From positions 40,689 to 85,570 of the forward strand of contig NZ_DJJS01000009.1 in NCBI RefSeq assembly GCF_002434265.1: DNA of 44,882 nucleotides. Direction: 5' to 3'. Source of the stretch: Pseudomonas sp. UBA6562 (GTDB lineage: Bacteria; Pseudomonadota; Gammaproteobacteria; Pseudomonadales; Pseudomonadaceae). Under the pieces are notes generated by a model, which searched no databases, was not told the DNA's origin, and saw nothing but the letters and a program-made list of their open reading frames with translations. Shown piece after piece: positions 1-7,539 of this stretch; within the stretch, counting starts at the first letter, position 1, and each line of letters starts with the position of its first letter. The translations under genes were made by a program, and so were the position numbers.

Positions 1-91
1 CCGGTGCTCCATGGCTTGGCACACTGCTAAATGCCCTTGCTTGCAGCGCGAGGCTTATGGCTTGCAGCTGCTCCCAGCGACCGGAGGAACC

Positions 92-1366
92 ATGAGCTAT
101 GTAATCGACCGACGCCTGAACGGCAAGAACAAGAGCACGGTCAATCGCCAGCGCTTCTTGCGGCGTTACCGTGACCACATCAAGAAGGCGGTCGAAGAGG
201 CCGTCGGCCGCCGTTCCATCACCGACATGGAGCACGGCGAACAGATCAGCATTCCGGGTCGCGACATCGACGAGCCGGTGCTGCACCACGGCCGTGGTGG
301 CAAGCAGACCGTCGTGCATCCGGGCAACAAGGAGTTCACGGCCGGTGAGCAGATCGCTCGGCCCAAGGGTGGAGGCGGCGGTGGCAGCGGCCCTGGCAAG
401 GCGGGCAATTCCGGCGAAGGCATGGACGAGTTCGTCTTCCAGATCACCCAGGAAGAGTTTCTCGAATTCATGTTCGAAGACCTGGAACTGCCCAATCTGG
501 TCAAGCGTCACCTCAATGGCACCGATACCTTCAAGACCGTACGTGCAGGAGTCAGCAGCGAAGGCAATCCGTCACGCATCAACATCGTGCGCACCTTGCG
601 CTCGGCCCATTCCCGGCGCATCGCGCTGACCGGCAGCAGCCGTGCGGCGTTGCGCAAGGCCGAAGCCGAGCTTGCCCGTCTCAAGGTGGAGGAGCCGGCC
701 AACTTCACCGACATCCAAGCGGTCGAGGCCGAGATCGAGCGGCTGCGGGCGCGTATCAACCGTCTGCCCTTCCTCGACACCTTCGACCTCAAGTACAACC
801 TGCTGGTCAAGCAGCCCAACCCCAGCTCCAAAGCGGTGATGTTTTGCCTGATGGACGTGTCCGGCTCCATGACCCAGGCCACCAAGGACATCGCCAAGCG
901 CTTCTTCATCCTCCTGTACCTGTTCCTCAAGCGTAACTACGACCGCATCGACGTGGTGTTCATCCGCCACCACACCAGCGCCCGCGAGGTGGACGAAGAA
1001 GAGTTCTTCTACTCGCGGGAAACCGGCGGCACCATCGTGTCGAGCGCGCTTAAACTGATGCAGGAGATCATGGCCGAGCGCTACCCCACCAACGACTGGA
1101 ACATCTACGCCGCCCAAGCCTCGGACGGCGACAACTGGAACGACGATTCGCCCATCTGCCGGGACATCCTGGCCAAGCAGATCATGCCCCACGTGCAGTA
1201 CTACACCTATGTCGAGATCACTCCGCGCGAACACCAGGCGCTGTGGTACGAGTACGAGCGCATGGGCGAGGCTTTCCCCGACACGTTCGCGCAACAGCAA
1301 CTGGTCTCGGCCGGTGACATCTACCCGGTCTTCCGTGAACTCTTCCAGCGCAGGTTAGCCACATGA
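92..1366 (+). CDS. yeaH: YeaH/DUF444 family protein
   Basis: Encodes 424 residues of the DUF444/YeaH family, a cytosolic protein that in many proteobacteria is co-transcribed with the kinase prkA (yeaG) and spoVR and is tied to stationary-phase and nitrogen or stress responses. The start MSYVIDRRLNG is chosen because GGAGGAA lies at 83-89; an in-frame ATG at 11 lacks such a site. A von Willebrand A-like fold is indicated by the MIDAS motif DVSGSM (Asp about residue 255), a downstream TGGT and an ASDGDNW segment. A Gly-rich linker (KGGGGGGSGPGK, about residues 92-103) separates the N-terminal part from the rest. prkA should lie just left of the window. The stop codon overlaps the spoVR start by 4 bases, so the two are probably translationally coupled. 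The molecular function of the family is not established. Confidence 0.93.
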   Translation: MSYVIDRRLNGKNKSTVNRQRFLRRYRDHIKKAVEEAVGRRSITDMEHGEQISIPGRDIDEPVLHHGRGGKQTVVHPGNKEFTAGEQIARPKGGGGGGSGPGKAGNSGEGMDEFVFQITQEEFLEFMFEDLELPNLVKRHLNGTDTFKTVRAGVSSEGNPSRINIVRTLRSAHSRRIALTGSSRAALRKAEAELARLKVEEPANFTDIQAVEAEIERLRARINRLPFLDTFDLKYNLLVKQPNPSSKAVMFCLMDVSGSMTQATKDIAKRFFILLYLFLKRNYDRIDVVFIRHHTSAREVDEEEFFYSRETGGTIVSSALKLMQEIMAERYPTNDWNIYAAQASDGDNWNDDSPICRDILAKQIMPHVQYYTYVEITPREHQALWYEYERMGEAFPDTFAQQQLVSAGDIYPVFRELFQRRLAT

Positions 1367-2928
1367 CCGCCAGAGCCCAGCGACGCCAACCCATTTCCAC
1401 CGGTTCCGAGTGGACGTTCGAGCTGATCCAGACCTACGACAGGGAAATCAGCCGTCTGGCCGCGCGCTATGCCCTGGATACCTACCCCAACCAGATCGAG
1501 GTGATCACCGCCGAGCAGATGATGGACGCCTATGCCTCGGTGGGCATGCCCTTGGGTTATCACCACTGGTCCTATGGCAAGCAGTTCCTCAGCACCGAGA
1601 AGTCCTATACACGCGGCCAGATGGGGCTGGCGTACGAGATCGTGATCAACTCCGATCCGTGCATCGCCTACCTGATGGAAGAGAACACCATGTGCATGCA
1701 GGCCTTGGTGATCGCCCATGCCTGCTACGGGCACAACAGCTTCTTCAAAGGCAACTACCTGTTCCGCACCTGGACCGACGCCACCTCGATCATCGATTAC
1801 CTGGTGTTCGCCAAGCAGTACATCAGCCAGTGCGAGGAACGTCACGGCATCGATGCCGTGGAAGACCTCATCGACTCGTGCCATGCCTTGATGAACTATG
1901 GCGTCGACCGCTACAAACGGCCCTACCCCATCTCGGCCGAGGAGGAACGCCGGCGCCAGACCGAGCGCGAAGAATACCTGCAACGGCAGATCAACGACCT
2001 GTGGCGCACCATTCCGAAAAGTGCGGGCAAAGGCGACGACAGAGACTTCGCACGTTTCCCCGCAGAGCCGCAGGAAAACATTCTCTACTTCATCGAAAAA
2101 CACGCGCCTCTGCTCGAGCCCTGGCAGCGCGAGGTGGTGCGCATCGTGCGCAAGATCGCGCAGTACTTCTACCCACAGCGCCAAACGCAAGTGATGAACG
2201 AAGGGTGGGCCACCTTCTGGCACTACACGTTGATGAACGATCTCTACGACGAAGGCCTGGTGACCGACGGCTTCATGATGGAGTTCTTGCAGTCGCACAC
2301 CAGCGTAGTGTTCCAGCCCGGCTTCGATAGCCCCTATTACAGCGGCATCAACCCTTACGCACTGGGTTTTGCCATGTACACCGACATCCGCCGCATGTGC
2401 GAGCACCCCACCGACGAGGACCGCCACTGGTTCCCGGAAATCGCCGGCAGCGATTGGCTGTCCACCCTGAAGTTCGCCATGAGCAGCTTCAAGGACGAGA
2501 GCTTCATTCTGCAGTACCTGTCGCCCAAGGTGATGCGCGACCTGAAGCTGTTCAGCATCCTCGACGACGACCAGCGCGACGACCTGCTGGTGCCGGCCAT
2601 CCACGACGAGTCGGGTTATCGGACCATCCGCGAGCAATTGGCGGCCCAGTACAACCTGGGCAACCGCGAGCCGAACGTGCAGATCTGGAGCATCGACCGC
2701 CGCGGCGACCGCTCGCTGACCCTGCGCCACCAACAGCACAACCGCAAGCCTCTGGGCGATTCCACCGAAGAGGTCATGCGCCATCTGCACAGGTTGTGGG
2801 GCTTCGACGTGCACTTGGAAACCGTGCAAGGCGAACAGGTGATGAAAACCCATCACATGCCACCGCGCAGCGAACACGGCGAAGCCCACGACTACGGGCG
2901 CCTGGACATGGCCGCCCGCCACCCCTGA
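1363..2928 (+). CDS. spoVR: SpoVR family protein
   Basis: Encodes 521 residues, the usual length for the proteobacterial SpoVR/YcgB family. The name comes from a Bacillus spore-cortex gene, but in Gram-negative bacteria its biochemical role is not settled; it is found with prkA and yeaH. Family landmarks visible are the N-terminal WTFELIQTYDREI, an acidic/His-rich core (GYHHWSYGKQF, HACYGHNSFFKGNYLF) and MNEGWATFWHY, which resembles a metal-site helix, followed by NPYALGFAMYTDIRR. The start ATGA overlaps the yeaH stop, which fixes both the start and the operon. No frameshift or missing block is visible. Confidence 0.95.
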   Translation: MTARAQRRQPISTGSEWTFELIQTYDREISRLAARYALDTYPNQIEVITAEQMMDAYASVGMPLGYHHWSYGKQFLSTEKSYTRGQMGLAYEIVINSDPCIAYLMEENTMCMQALVIAHACYGHNSFFKGNYLFRTWTDATSIIDYLVFAKQYISQCEERHGIDAVEDLIDSCHALMNYGVDRYKRPYPISAEEERRRQTEREEYLQRQINDLWRTIPKSAGKGDDRDFARFPAEPQENILYFIEKHAPLLEPWQREVVRIVRKIAQYFYPQRQTQVMNEGWATFWHYTLMNDLYDEGLVTDGFMMEFLQSHTSVVFQPGFDSPYYSGINPYALGFAMYTDIRRMCEHPTDEDRHWFPEIAGSDWLSTLKFAMSSFKDESFILQYLSPKVMRDLKLFSILDDDQRDDLLVPAIHDESGYRTIREQLAAQYNLGNREPNVQIWSIDRRGDRSLTLRHQQHNRKPLGDSTEEVMRHLHRLWGFDVHLETVQGEQVMKTHHMPPRSEHGEAHDYGRLDMAARHP

Positions 2929-2987
2929 GGCGACGTTCGCCGGCGCAGGCCCACAGGGTATGCTGTGAGCCTGCACTGGAGACGTTT

Positions 2988-4226
2988 ATGCACATTTACA
3001 AAGTTGGCGGCGCGGTACGCGACCGTTTGCTCGGCCTCGCCGTAAGCGATGTCGATTGGGTGGTGGTGGGCGCCACCGTCGAACAGATGCACGAGCAAGG
3101 CTACCGCCCCGTAGGCGCCGATTTCCCGGTATTCCTGCACCCCAAGACCAACGAGGAGTACGCCCTGGCTCGCACCGAGCGCAAGAGCGGACGCGGCTAT
3201 GGCGGATTCACCTTTCACGCCAGCCCCGACGTGACGCTGGAGCAGGACCTGATCCGCCGTGACCTGACCATCAACGCCATGGCCGAAGACCCACAGGGCA
3301 ACCTCTACGACCCCTACCACGGGCAACGCGACCTGCAAGCCAAGCTCCTGCGCCACGTGTCCCCGGCCTTCGCCGAAGACCCTTTGCGCGTGCTGCGCGT
3401 GGCGCGATTCGCCGCCCGATATGCTCCACTGGGCTTTCGCGTGGCCGAAGAAACGCTGGAGCTGATGCGCCAGATCAGTGAGTCGGGCGAGCTACAAGCG
3501 CTGACCGCCGAGCGCAGTTGGAAAGAGATCGAACGCGCCCTGATGGAGGCGCAGCCGCAGATGTTCATCCAGGTGTTGCGCGATTGCGGCGCGCTCGCGC
3601 AGTTGATGCCGGAAGTCGATGCGCTGTTCGGCGTGCCGCAACCCGAAGCCCATCATCCGGAAATCGACAGCGGCGTGCATACCCTGGCGGTGTTGCAACA
3701 GGCCGCGCTGCACGGCCAGTCGCTGAGCGTGCGCTGGGCTTGCCTGCTGCACGACCTGGGCAAGGGCACCACGCCTCAAGAGCAATGGCCACGGCACATC
3801 GCCCACGAACACCGGGGCGTGAAGCTGATCAAGGCGGTCAACCAGCGCTTCAAGGCGCCGAAGGAGTGCCAGGAACTGGCGCTGCTGGTCGGCGAATACC
3901 ACACCCATGGCCATCGCGCGCTGGAACTGCGGCCGGACACGCTGCTGGAGCTGCTGCAGAAATTCGATGTGTACCGACGTCCACAGCGCTTCGAAGACTT
4001 CATCGCCGCATGCGAAATGGATGCTCGCGGCCGTTTGGGTCTGGAAAATCGGTCTTATCCACAGGCCGAGTACCTGCGCGAAGCGGCCAAGGTGGCCCGT
4101 GCTGCCAGCGCGCAGCACCTGATCGACCAGGGGCTGGCCGGCAAGGCTTTGGGCGATGCGATCAAGCGCGAGCGGCTCAATGCATTGAAGGCGTTCAAAG
4201 CGGCGCGCATGGCGTCGAACGGCTGA
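2988..4226 (+). CDS. cca: Multifunctional CCA-adding tRNA nucleotidyltransferase
   Basis: Encodes 412 residues. The enzyme adds or repairs the 3' CCA of tRNAs using CTP and ATP. The class II nucleotidyltransferase signature is intact: KVGGAVRDRLLG at 5-16, then the catalytic pair D21 and D23 in SDVDWVVVG, followed by RRDLTINAMA. The C-terminal half carries an HD domain (CLLHDLGKG), which in the E. coli enzyme gives phosphatase and phosphodiesterase activity, so this is the long bifunctional gamma-proteobacterial type. The start MHIYKVGGAV is chosen because it begins right at the domain; the open frame upstream runs out of frame over spoVR and is a shadow. It is separated from spoVR by 59 bases and converges on folK. 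Confidence 0.96.
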   Translation: MHIYKVGGAVRDRLLGLAVSDVDWVVVGATVEQMHEQGYRPVGADFPVFLHPKTNEEYALARTERKSGRGYGGFTFHASPDVTLEQDLIRRDLTINAMAEDPQGNLYDPYHGQRDLQAKLLRHVSPAFAEDPLRVLRVARFAARYAPLGFRVAEETLELMRQISESGELQALTAERSWKEIERALMEAQPQMFIQVLRDCGALAQLMPEVDALFGVPQPEAHHPEIDSGVHTLAVLQQAALHGQSLSVRWACLLHDLGKGTTPQEQWPRHIAHEHRGVKLIKAVNQRFKAPKECQELALLVGEYHTHGHRALELRPDTLLELLQKFDVYRRPQRFEDFIAACEMDARGRLGLENRSYPQAEYLREAAKVARAASAQHLIDQGLAGKALGDAIKRERLNALKAFKAARMASNG

Positions 4227-4268
4227 TGCCCGGCGCTCGGCCCCCATGTCGGGCCGGCCCGCCGCTCG

Positions 4269-4778
4269 TCACAGGGCAGTGAGTTGCTTACCGCGCCACT
4301 CGAACGGCACTGGGGCGAGCACTTGTCGAATATCGGCCTCTTGCCACAGCTGCGCCATGCTCTTGCCGGCCAGCGGGTGTTGCAGGTCGGGCGCGAGCAG
4401 TGCCAAGGGCCAGAGCACGAAGGCGTTCTTGAGGATCTCGGCCCGAGGCAGCACCAGGCCGTCGAAGGTGCCGTGCCAGTCGCGGAACATCAACACGTCG
4501 ATGTCTAGCGGTAGGCCCTTGCGATCGGCGGCATAGCGACCGTTGTCGGCCTCGATGAATTTCAGGCGCCGGTCGAGTTCGAGCAGCGGCAGCGTCGTTT
4601 GGCCAGTGACCACCAGGTTGATGAACGGGCCGCTCTTGATGCCCACAGGATCGCTTTCGAAAGCGGCCGAACAGCGCATGTCGCTCAGCAGCTCGGCCAG
4701 CGCGTCGAGCCCTGCGCACAGATGGCGCTCGCGCTCGATGTTGCTGCCAAGCCCCAGGTATACCGTGCTCAGAGACAT
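4269..4778 (-). CDS. folK: 2-amino-4-hydroxy-6-hydroxymethyldihydropteridine pyrophosphokinase
   Basis: Encodes 169 residues of HPPK, which transfers pyrophosphate from ATP to 6-hydroxymethyl-7,8-dihydropterin in folate synthesis. The start MSLSTVYLGLGSNIE begins with the typical YLGLGSN beta strand and loop; later come FINLV and the metal-binding LPLDIDVLMF, where the two Asp residues coordinate magnesium, then LPRAEILKNAFVLWPLALLAPDLQHP. The 5' end overlaps the 3' end of folB by 10 bases on the same strand, so folB-folK form an operon that places consecutive folate enzymes together. The much longer open frame to 5048 is the out-of-frame shadow of folB. Confidence 0.95.
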   Translation of the reverse strand: MSLSTVYLGLGSNIERERHLCAGLDALAELLSDMRCSAAFESDPVGIKSGPFINLVVTGQTTLPLLELDRRLKFIEADNGRYAADRKGLPLDIDVLMFRDWHGTFDGLVLPRAEILKNAFVLWPLALLAPDLQHPLAGKSMAQLWQEADIRQVLAPVPFEWRGKQLTAL

Positions 4779-5125
4779 CCGCGCTCGATCTCCACGCCAA
4801 CGCCACCACGTGCAGCCGGTATGGCGCCCGGTTTGGTCACCTTCAGGCTCATCCAGGTGATGCCGAACTCCTGCATCAAGGCCGCAGCCAGGCGCTCGGC
4901 GAAGGTTTCCACCAGTTCGAAACGCGCCTGTTCGGCGAATGCCTGGATACGCGCCGTGACGGTGGCGTAGTCGAGCGTCAGGCTCAGGTCGTCGTCGGCT
5001 GCGGCAGGGCGGTTGTCCCAGGCGAAGCGCAGGTCCAGACGCAGGCATTGCCGAATGTCGCGCTCCCAGTCATAGGCGCCGATGACGGTATCGACTTCCA
5101 GCCCTTCGATGAACACTCTGTCCAA
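4769..5125 (-). CDS. folB: Dihydroneopterin aldolase
   Basis: Encodes 118 residues if it starts at the TTG at 5125 (reading LDRVFIEGLEVDTVIGAYDWER after the initiator). Dihydroneopterin aldolase converts dihydroneopterin to hydroxymethyldihydropterin plus glycolaldehyde, the step before FolK. Family motifs are the N-terminal IEGLEVDTVIGAYDWER, LDYATV, LVETFAERLA and the C-terminal TKPGAIPAA. I prefer TTG because relatives normally begin at this Asp-Arg-Val and a GGAGAG lies 8 bases upstream of it; the ATG at 5149 would put that Shine-Dalgarno inside the gene and add eight unrelated residues. The gene is divergent from plsY. Confidence 0.92.
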   Translation of the reverse strand: MDRVFIEGLEVDTVIGAYDWERDIRQCLRLDLRFAWDNRPAAADDDLSLTLDYATVTARIQAFAEQARFELVETFAERLAAALMQEFGITWMSLKVTKPGAIPAARGGVGVEIERGCL

Positions 5126-5199
5126 GCACTTCTCTCCACAGCACGACAAGGGCGACTGGCGCCGTTAGAATCGGGGCGTTCTCGCCCGGAATAGTTAGC

Positions 5200-5769
5200 A
5201 TGTTTTGGTCATTGGCACTGTTTGCCTACCTGCTCGGCTCACTGTCCTTCGCCATCGTCCTCAGCCGACTGGCAGGCAGCCCCGACCCGCGCTCGAGCGG
5301 CTCCGGCAATGCGGGCGCCACCAACATGCTGCGCCTGGCGGGTCGCCGCATGGCGATCCTGACCCTGTTGGGCGACCTGTGCAAGGGCAGCGTACCGGTG
5401 CTGCTGGCCAAGCTGGCCGGCCTCGACCTGCAAGCGCAGGCCTGGATCGGCCTGTGTGCCGTGGTCGGGCACGTATTCCCGGTGTATTTCCGCTTCCACG
5501 GCGGAAAGGGTGTGGCCACTGCCGCCGGCATGTTGATGGTGGTGTACCCGCCGGCCGCCTTGCTGGCGATCGGGATCTGGTCGCTCACTTTGCATCTGAG
5601 CCGCACCAGCTCCCTAGCCGCCCTGATCGCCACTCCGCTGACCTTGCCGCTGCTGGCCTGGCGCCAGGCCGACGCCCTGCTGCCGGTCACGCTGCTTACC
5701 CTGCTGATCGTCTGGAGCCACCGCAACAACCTGCGCGACCTGTGGGCCGGGCGCGAGCGGCACTTCTGA
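5200..5769 (+). CDS. plsY: Glycerol-3-phosphate acyltransferase PlsY
   Basis: Encodes 189 residues of the inner-membrane acyl-phosphate:glycerol-3-phosphate acyltransferase, which starts phospholipid synthesis together with PlsX. The three conserved loop motifs are visible: GSGNAGATNMLR near residue 36, the HGGKGVATAAG segment in the middle, and WSHRNNLRDL near the C-terminus. Hydrophobic stretches at residues 1-22, about 50-70, 80-100, 107-130 and 135-175 fit the five-helix topology of the family. It is divergent from folB, with 74 bases between the starts, and convergent with tsaD. Confidence 0.95.
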   Translation: MFWSLALFAYLLGSLSFAIVLSRLAGSPDPRSSGSGNAGATNMLRLAGRRMAILTLLGDLCKGSVPVLLAKLAGLDLQAQAWIGLCAVVGHVFPVYFRFHGGKGVATAAGMLMVVYPPAALLAIGIWSLTLHLSRTSSLAALIATPLTLPLLAWRQADALLPVTLLTLLIVWSHRNNLRDLWAGRERHF

Positions 5770-5800
5770 ATCCCAGGTGTCGCCCAGCGCTCATGCAGGC

Positions 5801-6826
5801 TCAAATCGCCGGCAACTGCTCCATCGGCCAACGGGCCTGCACACTGATCGCCAGGTCCTGGCGCTGCCCGGCGAGCAAACGCTGGCAACCGGCATAGGCG
5901 ATCATCGCGCCGTTGTCGGTACAGAACTGCGGACGCGCGTAATAGACGTTGCCCTTGATGCTCGCCAGCATGTCTTCGAGCGATGCCCGCAGCGCCTTGT
6001 TGGCGCTCACGCCGCCAGCGATGACCAGACGCTTGAGACCGGTCTGTTGCAGGGCGCGCTTGCATTTGATGGTCAAGGTGTCGACCACGGCCTGCTGGAA
6101 CGCCAGGGAAATGTCGCAGCGGGTCTGCTCGGTGTCGTCGCCCGCGGCGCAGCACTGCTGCCAGGCGGTGAGGGTCGAGGTTTTCAAGCCACTGAAGCTG
6201 AATTCCAGCCCGGGCCGGTCGGTCATGGGCCGCGGGAACTTGAAGCGCCCCGGTGTGCCCCGCTCGGCCAGACGAGCGATTTCCGGCCCGCCCGGGTAGT
6301 TGAGGCCGATGAGCTTGGCGGTCTTGTCGAACGCCTCGCCCGCGGCGTCGTCCAGGCTCTCGCCCAGCAGCTGGTATTGGCCGATGCCATCGACCCGAAC
6401 CAGCTGGGTATGGCCCCCCGACACCAACAAAGCGACGAACGGAAACGCCGGCGGCTGCGCTTCGAGCATGGGCGCCAGCAGATGGCCTTCCATGTGGTGC
6501 ACGCCCAGGGCCGGAATGTCCCAGGCGAAGGCCAGCGCCTGCGCGCAGGAGGCCCCCACCAGCAGGGCACCGACCAGGCCCGGGCCGGCGGTGTAGGCGA
6601 TGGCGTCGATGTCGCCAGGCGCGCGCCCGGCACTGGCCAGAACTTCGCGGATCAGCGGCAGCATGCGCTTGACGTGGTCGCGCGAGGCCAATTCCGGCAC
6701 CACGCCGCCGTAGACGCGGTGCAGGTCGATCTGGCTGAACAGGGCATCGGCCAACAGACCGCGCTCGCTGTCATATAATGCGACGCCAGTCTCGTCGCAG
6801 GATGTTTCCAAGCCCAGTACTAACAT
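5801..6826 (-). CDS. tsaD: tRNA threonylcarbamoyladenosine synthase subunit TsaD
   Basis: Encodes 341 residues of the ASKHA-fold subunit (formerly Gcp/YgjD) that transfers the threonylcarbamoyl group to A37 of ANN-decoding tRNAs with TsaB and TsaE. Visible motifs are MLVLGLETSCDETGVALYD at the start, the metal ligands H111 and H115 in HHMEGH, VALLVSGGHTQLV, and GGVSANKALR near the C-terminus. The gene is divergent from rpsU, the usual arrangement in gamma-proteobacteria. The two starts are about 200 bases apart, leaving room for separate promoters. Confidence 0.96.
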   Translation of the reverse strand: MLVLGLETSCDETGVALYDSERGLLADALFSQIDLHRVYGGVVPELASRDHVKRMLPLIREVLASAGRAPGDIDAIAYTAGPGLVGALLVGASCAQALAFAWDIPALGVHHMEGHLLAPMLEAQPPAFPFVALLVSGGHTQLVRVDGIGQYQLLGESLDDAAGEAFDKTAKLIGLNYPGGPEIARLAERGTPGRFKFPRPMTDRPGLEFSFSGLKTSTLTAWQQCCAAGDDTEQTRCDISLAFQQAVVDTLTIKCKRALQQTGLKRLVIAGGVSANKALRASLEDMLASIKGNVYYARPQFCTDNGAMIAYAGCQRLLAGQRQDLAISVQARWPMEQLPAI

Positions 6827-6913
6827 GGGTGCGTGCCTTGTGGAGGCTGAATTCGAAGCGGCGCATGATAGTCGCCGCGCCAGGTACCGACCAGCGGTTT
6901 TCGATCAGAGGCT

Positions 6914-6942
6914 TTGCATTCCTGCTGGCGACGGGGTAACAT
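6914..6942 (+). promoter_or_regulatory. Candidate sigma-70 promoter of rpsU
   Basis: TTGCAT at 6914-6919 and TAACAT at 6937-6942 are separated by exactly 17 bases, which predicts transcription from about 6949 and an 80-base leader before rpsU. It is the best sigma-70 match in the tsaD-rpsU intergenic region. Strength and use are not tested. Confidence 0.5.
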
Positions 6943-7029
6943 CCGCAACCCTTGAAAACCGACGTTCTCCAGCACACCTTTGTTTTGCCAGGAGTCCGTC
7001 TACCCCGGTAATGAATAAGGTAGCCCTGG

Positions 7030-7245
7030 ATGCCAGCCGTCAAAGTTAAAGAGAACGAACCCTTCGACGTAGCTCTGCGTCGCTTCAAGCGCTCCTGCGA
7101 AAAAGCCGGTGTATTGGCTGAAGTTCGCAGCCGCGAGTTCTATGAGAAGCCGACTTCGGAGCGTAAGCGTAAAGCTGCCGCCGCTGTAAAGCGTCACGCC
7201 AAGAAGGTTCAGCGCGAACAGCGCCGCGCCGTTCGTCTGTACTAA
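7030..7245 (+). CDS. rpsU: 30S ribosomal protein S21
   Basis: Encodes 71 residues, [21 protein letters not shown] onward, the standard S21 sequence, rich in Lys and Arg and ending in RRAVRLY. S21 sits near the 3' end of 16S rRNA and aids initiation. It is the first gene of the macromolecular-synthesis cluster rpsU-dnaG-rpoD. AAGG about 10 bases upstream serves as the ribosome-binding site. Unlike the arrangement I recall for P. aeruginosa, no yqeY gene lies between it and dnaG. Confidence 0.98.
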
Positions 7246-7275
7246 TACAGCCGCACGTCGCAAAGCTTCTGCCAA

Positions 7276-7297
7276 AGCCCGGCCATCGTGCCGGGCT
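7276..7297 (+). terminator. Hairpin after rpsU, possible partial terminator
   Basis: AGCCCGGC at 7276-7283 and GCCGGGCT at 7290-7297 form an 8-bp perfect stem with a 6-base loop, 31 bases past the rpsU stop. No U run follows, so it may only attenuate transcription into dnaG or protect the rpsU 3' end. The rest of the 294-base rpsU-dnaG gap holds a second small hairpin (CTGGTC/GACCAG, 7383-7397) and no gene I can support. Confidence 0.5.
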
Positions 7298-7539
7298 AAT
7301 GGCAGTTGTAGTTTCAATCCCTGAGCCATGCGCTCCGGGCGCCCCGGCACAAGCCATGGGCACTTCGCGACATTCGTCAGACCTGGTCCTCGACCAGTGG
7401 TGCACGTTTTACTGACGAGCCTTTCGAGGCTACCCACGCGCACGCTCCACCCCGCATTCCTTCTTTTTCATCACTGGCCGCTACGTTGCGTTTGCGCGCG
7501 AGCGTCTAAACTTGCCAGTCGCCAGATGACGAGACCGCC

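Noticed and set aside
362..410. Glycine-rich run in yeaH as a possible frameshift or assembly error
   Set aside because: The frame is open on both sides, and the conserved motifs of the family continue after it.
4238..4256. CGGCCC/GGGCCG hairpin between convergent cca and folK as terminator
   Set aside because: Only 6 bp, no U tract, and such matches are frequent in GC-rich DNA.
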